Made by a program: the position numbers and the translations under genes
In this document: positions 16,742 to 23,575 of the stretch, piece after piece
Numbering within the stretch: position 1 is the first letter of the stretch
Layout of the letters: every line of letters starts with the position of its first letter
The notes under the pieces: model-generated
Database searches by the model: none
Seen by the model: only the letters and a program-made list of their open reading frames with translations
What the model was told of the DNA's origin: nothing
NCBI GenBank assembly: GCA_910578235.1
Contig: CAJTPP010000009.1
Coordinates: 26,970-51,024 of the forward strand
Reading direction: 5' to 3'
DNA: 24,055 bases
From: an uncultured Clostridia bacterium
GTDB lineage: Bacteria > Bacillota > Clostridia > UBA1381

Positions 16742-18280
16742 TTATTTATCTGCTTTTCCTATAAGATTTTTACGTTTTATTTTCTTAGACGCTGTCTTCT
16801 CAAATTCGGTGTCTCTGATATAAAGACCGTGAATTTGCTTCGGCGTCGGAAGCGTGTCATTCACCTTGTCTATCTCAGCCTGAAGCTGAGCCCGCGTATC
16901 CGTAAACGGATAATCGGGATTTGGATAGACTTCGGCAACTATAACGCCGTCATTATCATATACAACTATTTCCTGTACAGGATCAACACAGGCAAATTTA
17001 TTCTCAAGCTCCTCCGGAGAAACATTTTCTCCGGAGGCGAGAATAATCAGGTTTTTCTTACGTCCGTTGATAAAAACATGATTATCCTTTACATATCCCA
17101 AATCGCCCGTTTTCAGCCAGCCGTCGTCGGTAAGAACCTTTGCTGTTTCCTCCGGATTTTTATAATACCCCAGCATGACCGACGGACTTTTCACCCATAA
17201 TTCGCCGTCAACAGTCTTAACCTCGCACCCCGGCACAATTCTTCCTACCGACTCGGGATACGGACAGCCTTTCACTCCCGTGCTGACGCGCGCGGTACAC
17301 TCTGTCATACCGTAGCCTTGAGCGGTTTCAATACCAAACTCCTTATAACCCGCTATAATCTCGGGACTTAAATACGCGCCGCCTACATACAAAACACTGA
17401 AATTCTCTCCGAACATGTCACGGCCAACCGCCGGTTTATCAGGATTTTTCTTTGCTTCCATCCGCATTTTATTCAGTATTGACGCGGCAATCATAGGTAC
17501 AAACGTCGTCTGCACAGGCTGATATGTTTTTAAATTTTTAGGAATACGCATAAGAGAGTCATTTATACATAATAATCTGCCGTACCACAGAGTGCACATA
17601 ATATCACACGTAAAACAAAAAACATGATGCACGGGCAAAAGCGTCAAACGCCTGTCGCCGCGATAACCGAGATCCGGCTCGCACGTGGCGTTATCTATCA
17701 TATTAGCGTGACTCAGCATAACTCCCTTACTCTGACCTGTCGTTCCCGAGGTAAATATTATCGCCGCCACAGACCGGGGATCTATTTCTGCCGAGGGCGC
17801 TTTACCGCTGTAATCTTTTATTATATCACCCATAAAAACCGTATCGGGATATTGTCCTTGCATGTGTATAAAATATTTCACCTGAGGACAAAGCTTTTTC
17901 AACTCACCAACACATTCTTCACGCTTGTCGTCAAGAAAAACAAGTTCGGCGTCAGAACGGTTTATTTCGTCAGCAAGAGACGGCGCGCTGTTTGATACAT
18001 TAAGAGGTACTGCCACATTCGCGCTTATAGTAATTCCAAACCACGCCGTGACAAATTCATAGCTTGTAGCTCCGAACACAGCCGCGTGTACGGTTCTGTC
18101 AAAATGCTCCTGCATCCACGCTCCCACTGCGTCAATATCATGTTTAAACCGGTTAAAGCTTCTGTCAACAAACTCCTTCTTAACCTGATTTCTGACAAAT
18201 GTATCGTCACCAAAGCGTTCTGCCGCCGTATACGCGAGATCTCTTGTCGTTTTTATTTTATCTCTGCTGAAAGGCTCCAT
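16742..18280 (-). CDS. AMP-forming acyl-CoA/acyl-ACP ligase (ANL superfamily)
   Basis: Activates a carboxylic acid as the acyl-adenylate and passes it to a thiol, here probably the carrier protein encoded just upstream. Core motifs are intact: A3 TSGTTGQSKG (near 177-186), A5 YGMTE (near 323), A7 TGDLG (near 391), the A8 hinge GRKKNLIILASGENVSP, and a C-terminal KTASKKIKRKN holding the A10 lysine. Overall layout (512 residues) resembles fatty-acyl ligases rather than amino-acid-specific A domains, but the acid is unknown. The ATG at 18280 shares its A with the ACP stop codon (TGATG) and GGAGG stands upstream, so translation is coupled. A GTG one codon earlier is the alternative start. It is the third gene of the condensation/ACP/ligase/hydrolase cluster. 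Confidence 0.92.
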   Translation of the reverse strand: MEPFSRDKIKTTRDLAYTAAERFGDDTFVRNQVKKEFVDRSFNRFKHDIDAVGAWMQEHFDRTVHAAVFGATSYEFVTAWFGITISANVAVPLNVSNSAPSLADEINRSDAELVFLDDKREECVGELKKLCPQVKYFIHMQGQYPDTVFMGDIIKDYSGKAPSAEIDPRSVAAIIFTSGTTGQSKGVMLSHANMIDNATCEPDLGYRGDRRLTLLPVHHVFCFTCDIMCTLWYGRLLCINDSLMRIPKNLKTYQPVQTTFVPMIAASILNKMRMEAKKNPDKPAVGRDMFGENFSVLYVGGAYLSPEIIAGYKEFGIETAQGYGMTECTARVSTGVKGCPYPESVGRIVPGCEVKTVDGELWVKSPSVMLGYYKNPEETAKVLTDDGWLKTGDLGYVKDNHVFINGRKKNLIILASGENVSPEELENKFACVDPVQEIVVYDNDGVIVAEVYPNPDYPFTDTRAQLQAEIDKVNDTLPTPKQIHGLYIRDTEFEKTASKKIKRKNLIGKADK

Positions 18281-18504
18281 CACTGCTGTCCCTCCAAATA
18301 TTGAACAAGCTCCTTAACCGTCTTGCTCGCGCTTGCTTCCTCTTCATTAACTTCAATATCCATTTCATCCTCAATGTCACCGAGCATACACATAAAATCG
18401 TACGAGTTAAAACCCAAATCCTCAGAAAAACGCGCGTCAGGCACTATTTCCCCATCGTCAACCTCGACATAATTCTTTATAAGCTCCTTTAACTTCTCTA
18501 ACAT
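18280..18504 (-). CDS. Acyl/peptidyl carrier protein
   Basis: A 74-residue acidic four-helix carrier protein. The phosphopantetheine attachment site is Ser34 in DLGFNSYDFM, where the usual DSL reads NSY. The helix II-III region (LGDIEDEMDIEVNEEEA) is typical of ACPs, and the length is normal. It must be primed by a phosphopantetheinyl transferase that is not in this window. GGAGGAG (18511-18517) lies 6 bases before the ATG. The stop codon overlaps the ligase start. Its place between a condensation protein and an acyl ligase says that it is a dedicated carrier of this small system, not the fatty-acid-synthesis ACP, which usually sits among fab genes. Confidence 0.93.
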   Translation of the reverse strand: MLEKLKELIKNYVEVDDGEIVPDARFSEDLGFNSYDFMCMLGDIEDEMDIEVNEEEASASKTVKELVQYLEGQQ

Positions 18505-18517
18505 AATAAACTCCTCC

Positions 18518-19925
18518 TTATACCATATCCATTATTTCCGCTATAGTAGCATTCGGATTTTCAATACTGCGGAATAATATTCTGCCTAAATAGTAATATA
18601 AACTCAATTTCCTGCGGAGCAGCAAGCTCCGTCATGTATCCGAAATAGAAATCAAGCCCGCCGTCACCCGGACGGTGCATAGCCGTAAGATACAATGGCT
18701 GAGGCTGTCTGCCGCTTGAATACCAGTGACTTTTATACGGTATTCCCTTTAAATACGGAACAATACTCTTTAAAGTTGCGGGCTGATACGTAAATCCGAT
18801 GCTCTCATACGCGTAACCCTGCTCAATTCCGTATGCCATTCTCTGCGCGACATAAAATGTCATAGGCCCGTATTCACTGTGCATAAACAAATCATTCTGC
18901 GCCTTGTCAATTTTTTCCATAGCTTCAAGCACCGTATCTGTCGGCTCTACTATTGTACGAAGCGTCATACAATGCATTCTTACACCGCCGCTCTTTTTTG
19001 CGAGCACAGTGGAACGTCTTGACACAAAATCCTTTATGCATATATCCTTTTCATTATTGTTAAACTTGGACAAAACAGTTCTCAGACCATGAATAAGCAA
19101 AACGCTTACGGGAAATCCGTATTCCTCGCAAAAATTCACCAGCTTCATTGTAGAATTGACGTCAAGCTCATATCTTACAGTTGAGCCTTTCGCGTCATTC
19201 GACTCAAGCTTGGCGGCGCGCAAATTTGGATTGCCGCATTCCTGACGCTGAGTCTGTAATCTGCCCGGGCCCGTAAAATCAGTATAAATAGGCTCGGGCC
19301 TTTTAAACTGCTCCTGCCAGTAAGCCGCGTCACGCTCTTTTTTCTTGTTTCCCTCCTGATATTTTATATCTTGTTTTACGGCTTCTATATAAGATGTCAT
19401 AGGCTTAGGATACGGAAGATCATACATGAGATGGCAGTAAATATCCATTACATCTCGCGTAAACGCGACTATTGACAACGCGTCCATCGCCATATGATGC
19501 ATATTCATATAATATCCGTTATATCCGTTCGGCATTGAAACAATCACTATGCGTGAAAGCGGCCCTCCAAACGTGTCAAACGGCTGACTTGTCCAGCCGT
19601 CCATTACCTTATTGATTTTTTCCTCGCTCCACTCAGAAAAATCATAATATTCAAAATACTGATTTTCATACGGCATAATATACTGCCATATCTGGCCTGT
19701 CTCTGGTTCCTTCCACAATCTTAATCTCATTGACTCGCACCGCTCCACAGCTCTGTTTAAAGCCTCTCGCAGCGCGGCCTGATCAAGCTCCATTTGCAGA
19801 TACCGTCCCGTGCCCATATTTACAATCTCACTTGTGGGACTAAACGTCATCGTGTACAAATGCAGCATTTGCGCTTCTGTTATCGGATAACAGTCACGCT
19901 TTATTCCTCCTATAATTTTTTCCAC
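18518..19925 (-). CDS. Stand-alone NRPS-type condensation-domain protein, apparent C-terminal frameshift
   Basis: A free-standing condensation (C) domain of the chloramphenicol-acetyltransferase fold. Such proteins join a carrier-bound acyl group to an amine or hydroxyl acceptor. It begins with IKRDCYPITEAQMLHLY, the normal C1 region. The catalytic motif is MHHMAMDAL (HHxxxDA, with Ala in place of the final Gly). A QDIKYQ...AAYWQEQF segment is also C-domain-like. The start is GTG at 19925 with GGAGG 8 bases upstream; a TTG at 19961 lacks such a site. The frame stops at TGA (18561-18563). The next frame continues from about 18600 as YYYLGRILFRSIENPNATIA and further, to TAA at 18518-18520, directly against the ACP ribosome-binding site. 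So the span holds one extra base: mutation, sequence error or recoding. It is the first gene of the four-gene cluster, with its own promoter. Confidence 0.88.
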
Positions 19926-19933
19926 TGCCGATA

Positions 19934-19938
19934 CCTCC
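19934..19938 (-). promoter_or_regulatory. Ribosome-binding site fixing the GTG start of the condensation protein
   Basis: GGAGG on the minus strand lies 8 bases before GTG at 19925. It falls inside the longer reading from the TTG at 19961, supporting the shorter protein. Confidence 0.65.
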
Positions 19939-19976
19939 GATCTTTTGTTAGTAATGACCAATATATTCCTCTATTC

Positions 19977-20006
19977 AGTGTATCACATTATGCATACTGT
20001 TGTCAA
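19977..20006 (-). promoter_or_regulatory. Promoter of the condensation/ACP/ligase/hydrolase cluster
   Basis: A perfect -35 TTGACA (20001-20006) and a -10-like TACACT (19977-19982) are 18 bases apart on the minus strand. They lie about 50 bases before the condensation gene start. Confidence 0.65.
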
Positions 20007-20112
20007 TAAAATATGGTACATTTTAGAAAATAATTCCTTTATTTTCCAGATACGAGGATTGATCACACATAAAAGCTGTTCCTAAAACCATTATAATTAA
20101 GATTTTACATAA

Positions 20113-20146
20113 AAATAACGTCTGTAATGATATGCAGACGTTATTT
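20113..20146 (-). terminator. Intrinsic terminator of the flavo-diiron protein gene
   Basis: A 12-bp perfect stem (AAATAACGTCTG and its complement) has a 10-base loop. On the minus strand it ends in a T-rich run (TTATTTTTATG). It lies 11 bases downstream of the stop codon at 20158. Confidence 0.85.
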
Positions 20147-20157
20147 CCAATACTTTC

Positions 20158-21330
20158 TTATCTTCCCAAAGCCGCTCTAAGCTCTCTTGCCATTTCTTCC
20201 ATCTGGGTTATATTATCCGCTTTCATAACGGATTTAATTGTAACTGTTTTGTCAATGACCGTAATATCCTTCATACCCTCAAGCGCGGTACGAATATGCT
20301 TCGCCGCCATAGGTCCCCACGAGCCGTTCTCTATGACAGCCGCCGTTCTGTTACGGTATGTCTTTGATTTCAGATGCGCAAGAAAATCCTCCATACACGG
20401 GAACAATCCGCCGTCATAAGTAGCCGAAGCAAAAACAATTCCGTCATATCTGAACGCGTCCTCCACGGCTTCCGCCATATCATCACGCGACAAATCAAAC
20501 AGTGATACCTTTTCCTCTCCCTGCGCCTTTAAAATTTCAGCAAACTTTTTGGCAGCCTCGGCCGTATTTCCGTGTATTGACGCATACGCAACGGTTATGC
20601 CCTTATTTTCAGGCTCATATTTGCTCCATGTGTCATATTTGCCTATATAATGACCCAGATTTTCTTTAAGAACAGGTCCGTGCAGAGGACAGATTATTTC
20701 TATATCCAGAGCTGCCGCCTTTTTCAACAGCGCCTGTACCTGCGCGCCGTAACGTCCCACTATATTGAAATAATAGCGTCTTGCCTCGCAGTCCCAATCC
20801 TCGTCCGTGTCAAGCGCCCCGAATTTACCGAAGCCGTCCGCTGAAAACAGTACCTTATCTTTTTTATCGTATGTAACCATAACTTCCGGCCAGTGTACCA
20901 TAGGCGCTGTCGCAAAAACAAGCGTGTGTTCTCCAAGACAAAGCTCGTCCCCCTCGCCTACAACAACATGTCTGTCTGAAAAGTCCCTGTCAAAAAACTG
21001 GGGCAGCATTGCGAATGTCTTTGAATTTCCCACAAGCTGAGCGGTCGGATACTTTTCCGCAAAACGCGCAATATTTGCCGCATGATCCGGTTCAAGATGC
21101 GAAATTACCAGATATGACGGTTCTCTGCCGTCCAGAATTTTTTCCACATTTGCGAGCCATTCATCTGTTACTCTTTTGTCGACAGTGTCCATAACTGTTA
21201 TTTTATCATCAATTATCACATATGAGTTATATGATATGCCGTTCGGCACAACATACTGACTTTCAAACAAATCAATAGTTTTATCATCAACACCAGCATA
21301 AATAATTGTATCTGTTATTTTTATATTCAT
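20158..21330 (-). CDS. Flavo-diiron protein (FprA-like A-type flavoprotein)
   Basis: Reduces O2 to water or NO to N2O in the cytoplasm of anaerobes, taking electrons from rubredoxin or a similar partner. The N-terminal metallo-beta-lactamase-like domain (about 1-240) has the full di-iron ligand set: His78, Glu80, Asp82 and His83 in SHLEPDHAANI, His146 in MVHWPE, Asp165 in SADGFG and His217 in PLHGP. A C-terminal flavodoxin domain starts at ITVAYASIHGNTAEAA (245 onward, the FMN phosphate loop). The length of 390 residues matches FDPs without extra domains, so rubredoxin must be separate; no rubredoxin gene is seen here. It has its own promoter and terminator and appears to be monocistronic. 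Whether O2 or NO is the main substrate is not decidable from sequence. Confidence 0.95.
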   Translation of the reverse strand: MNIKITDTIIYAGVDDKTIDLFESQYVVPNGISYNSYVIIDDKITVMDTVDKRVTDEWLANVEKILDGREPSYLVISHLEPDHAANIARFAEKYPTAQLVGNSKTFAMLPQFFDRDFSDRHVVVGEGDELCLGEHTLVFATAPMVHWPEVMVTYDKKDKVLFSADGFGKFGALDTDEDWDCEARRYYFNIVGRYGAQVQALLKKAAALDIEIICPLHGPVLKENLGHYIGKYDTWSKYEPENKGITVAYASIHGNTAEAAKKFAEILKAQGEEKVSLFDLSRDDMAEAVEDAFRYDGIVFASATYDGGLFPCMEDFLAHLKSKTYRNRTAAVIENGSWGPMAAKHIRTALEGMKDITVIDKTVTIKSVMKADNITQMEEMARELRAALGR

Positions 21331-21393
21331 TTGTATCTTTTCCTTTCCGTCCTTAGGCTCTTAGCCGGACACCGTTATTTTTATGCTATTAAA

Positions 21394-21422
21394 ATTGTAT
21401 CATATTATATAATCATAATCAA
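21394..21422 (-). promoter_or_regulatory. Promoter of the flavo-diiron protein gene
   Basis: TTGATT (21417-21422) and TACAAT (21394-21399) are separated by 17 bases on the minus strand. They lie about 64 bases upstream of the ATG and after the GH4 stop codon. Confidence 0.6.
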
Positions 21423-21442
21423 GTAAAATATTAAAATTAAAA

Positions 21443-22846
21443 CTATCTGTTATTCTTTTCAAAATACACAGACAAATACTTTTTTGTGTTTTCCAGCATT
21501 GCGTCAAATAACTCTCTCGCCTGTGAGACGGGTATATCCATATTCGCGTCAGACGCAAACGCATTAAACACACCGTCTATATCACGCGCAAGAGCGGAGT
21601 TTACAACAGTCTCTTGTTCTCCGCACACACGGCTGACAAGCGGATATATTTCCCGGGGTATATTCCCGGCAAACACAGGATTTAACGAGTTTGCTCTAAA
21701 GCACGCGTTCGTTTCGACTACCGCTCCTATCGGTAAATTCGGTATTTGCCCGTAATTCGGAATATTAACATTAGTGACAAGATCTCGAAGTCCAAGAAGC
21801 GCCCGTATCTGCTGCACTCCTTCCTCTCCCGTCTCTTTCAGCTCAAATTTTTCTTCTCCCGTATACAGTCTTTCGCTTTTTTCAAGACGTCTGTGCAAAT
21901 CCTCTTTTCTCCACGACACAGGCGTAAGCGCGAACCCCCAATTTTCAACAGTCTCCCTGTTCTTCAGATACCAGCTTCCCGGACAAAATTCCGCAAGATG
22001 CCTGTCACCCGCCGCGGCAATATAACCATACCTTAGAAACAGATCTATTTTCACTTTTTCACTGCCTTTAAAAAACCTGTTCATCCAGTTTTCATCAACA
22101 TCGCGCAAATAACCTGTATCCTTATATTTTTCAGCAAACTCACGGTATACGGGAAAAAGATCCATATCACGATACTGAGCCTTAGTCAGCCATGTAAAAT
22201 GGTTTACACCAACGACGTTAACCTTTATATCCTCACGCTTCACATCCTTTATTCCGCGCATTTCCTCCAATGCGGTCATAAGCACCTTCTGCGTTCCAAA
22301 CACCTCGTGACAACAGCCAAACGCCTTGATTTCAGGAAACACTTTATACAGCGTCCTGACGCACATAGTCATAGGATTTGTATAATTTATAACCCATGCG
22401 TCCGGACAGTATTTTTTTATATTCTCAGCAATTTCCTCAAACATCGGAATTGTTCTCAGCGCTCTCACAATACCGCCCGCGCCGGAAGTGTCTCCTACCG
22501 ACTGATAAATTCCGTACTTTTCGGGCATATGCACGTCGCTTTCCATTTCGTCAAAAGTTCCGGGCAAAATTGATATAACCACAAAATCCGCGCCCTTAAG
22601 AGCGCCGGCAATATTGTCCTCCGCTTTATAGCTCCACACTGATTTACAGCCTTTAGTATTTTTTATATTATTTCCTATTACTTCATTTCTCTTTGCGGCT
22701 TCTTTGTCTATATCATAAAGAAACACCGTGCCGCACATATCGTCAGCAGCGGCCAGATCGCTCATAAATCCCCATGCCCATCCGCGAGAACCGCCGCCTA
22801 TGTAGGCGATTTTTACGTCTTCCGCTTTATTATCAATATATTTCAT
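21443..22846 (-). CDS. Glycoside hydrolase family 4, probable alpha-galacturonidase (CHEV type)
   Basis: GH4 enzymes cleave glycosides by an NAD+- and Mn2+-dependent oxidation/elimination route. The N-terminal Rossmann motif IGGGSRGWAWG (16-26) binds NAD, with LYDID after the second strand. VINYTNPMTM (152-161) and FGCCHEVFG (176-184), together with GVNHFTWL (213-220, His216), form the metal and substrate site. The tetrapeptide CHEV (179-182) is, as I recall, the signature described for alpha-galacturonidases of the LplD type, unlike the motifs of alpha-glucosidases, alpha-galactosidases or phospho-glycosidases. Length (467 residues) fits. GGAGG lies 6 bases before the ATG. A KDG kinase gene about 730 bases away supports a role in uronic-acid catabolism. 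GH4 membership is certain; the substrate is inferred. Confidence 0.93.
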   Translation of the reverse strand: MKYIDNKAEDVKIAYIGGGSRGWAWGFMSDLAAADDMCGTVFLYDIDKEAAKRNEVIGNNIKNTKGCKSVWSYKAEDNIAGALKGADFVVISILPGTFDEMESDVHMPEKYGIYQSVGDTSGAGGIVRALRTIPMFEEIAENIKKYCPDAWVINYTNPMTMCVRTLYKVFPEIKAFGCCHEVFGTQKVLMTALEEMRGIKDVKREDIKVNVVGVNHFTWLTKAQYRDMDLFPVYREFAEKYKDTGYLRDVDENWMNRFFKGSEKVKIDLFLRYGYIAAAGDRHLAEFCPGSWYLKNRETVENWGFALTPVSWRKEDLHRRLEKSERLYTGEEKFELKETGEEGVQQIRALLGLRDLVTNVNIPNYGQIPNLPIGAVVETNACFRANSLNPVFAGNIPREIYPLVSRVCGEQETVVNSALARDIDGVFNAFASDANMDIPVSQARELFDAMLENTKKYLSVYFEKNNR

Positions 22847-22877
22847 AGCTTTCCTCCAAATAGTATACTCTTTTATC

Positions 22878-22905
22878 AGTATACCACAATTTTACAGACT
22901 GTCAA
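22878..22905 (-). promoter_or_regulatory. Promoter of the GH4 gene, flanked by repeated GTATAC boxes
   Basis: TTGACA (22900-22905) and TATACT (22878-22883) are separated by 16 bases on the minus strand. GTATAC occurs at 22863-22868 and 22879-22884, the second overlapping the -10 box, so a repressor site is possible. Confidence 0.6.
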
Positions 22906-22995
22906 TATTCATAAAATATATATTTTGATTTTTATGTTAATCAGTCCCGTTTTTTAGCTTTAAATCATAAAATATAGAACAGGAGGTATTACATT

Positions 22996-23481
22996 ATGTA
23001 TATAAATAGAAAGAAAAACAACTACATACCACAGAATACATTTGCCAAGGCCGTAATAAAGGGCAGTGACAAATACCCCGGTATCAGCGGAAACGTAATA
23101 TTCAAGCAGATGAAAAGCGGCGTGCTTATCACAGCCGAAATCGCGGGTCTGCCTGTAAATTCCGACAAATGCGGAGGCGGTGTTTTCGGCTTTCATATCC
23201 ACGAGGGCACAAAATGCAGCGGTGATGAAAAGGATGCGTTTGCAGACGCAAAAGGACATTTTAATCCAAACGACTGTCCTCACCCGTACCATGCCGGCGA
23301 TCTGCCGCCGCTGTTCGGCAATAACGGCTACGCGTACATGTCCGTCTTTACCAACAGATTTGATCTCAAAGATATTATCGGCAGAGTAATTATAATACAC
23401 AGCAATCCCGATGACTTTACAACACAGCCGAGCGGCAATTCGGGCAAAAAAATCGCCTGCGGTAAAATAATGTACAGCTAA
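22996..23481 (+). CDS. Cu/Zn superoxide dismutase family protein without signal peptide
   Basis: Cu/Zn SODs convert superoxide to O2 and H2O2. The 161-residue protein has the copper ligands His67 and His69 (FGFHIHEG), the bridging His88 (KGHFNP) and His135 (IIHSNPDDF). The zinc ligands are His88, His96, His99 and Asp102 (CPHPYHAGDL). The disulfide pair corresponds to Cys74 and Cys155. The zinc loop is about six residues shorter than in standard enzymes, and the position of the superoxide-guiding Arg of SOD1 is Lys152 (GKKIACG). The N-terminus (MYINRKKNNYIPQ) is polar, so the protein is probably cytoplasmic, whereas most bacterial SodC are exported. AGGAGGT at 22981-22987 gives a strong start. 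It is divergent from the GH4 gene, with no clear terminator after it. Confidence 0.92.
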   Translation: MYINRKKNNYIPQNTFAKAVIKGSDKYPGISGNVIFKQMKSGVLITAEIAGLPVNSDKCGGGVFGFHIHEGTKCSGDEKDAFADAKGHFNPNDCPHPYHAGDLPPLFGNNGYAYMSVFTNRFDLKDIIGRVIIIHSNPDDFTTQPSGNSGKKIACGKIMYS

Positions 23482-23511
23482 TATATTTTTATATAAAATT
23501 TACAATTTATA

Positions 23512-23541
23512 TTGACTATCCGCCGGATTTTATTGTATAAT
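23512..23541 (+). promoter_or_regulatory. Promoter of the KDG kinase gene with operator-like palindrome
   Basis: TTGACT (23512-23517) and TATAAT (23536-23541) are 18 bases apart. An 11-base palindrome, ATCCG-C-CGGAT (23518-23528), fills the first part of the spacer. It could be an operator. The start codon lies 34 bases downstream. Confidence 0.75.
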
Positions 23542-23575
23542 AAATCCATAAGTAAAACGGAACGGAGAAATTATT

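Noticed and set aside
23482..23511. Terminator after the SOD gene
   Set aside because: The stretch is A/T-only with weak self-pairing and no GC stem; read-through into the KDG kinase gene cannot be excluded.
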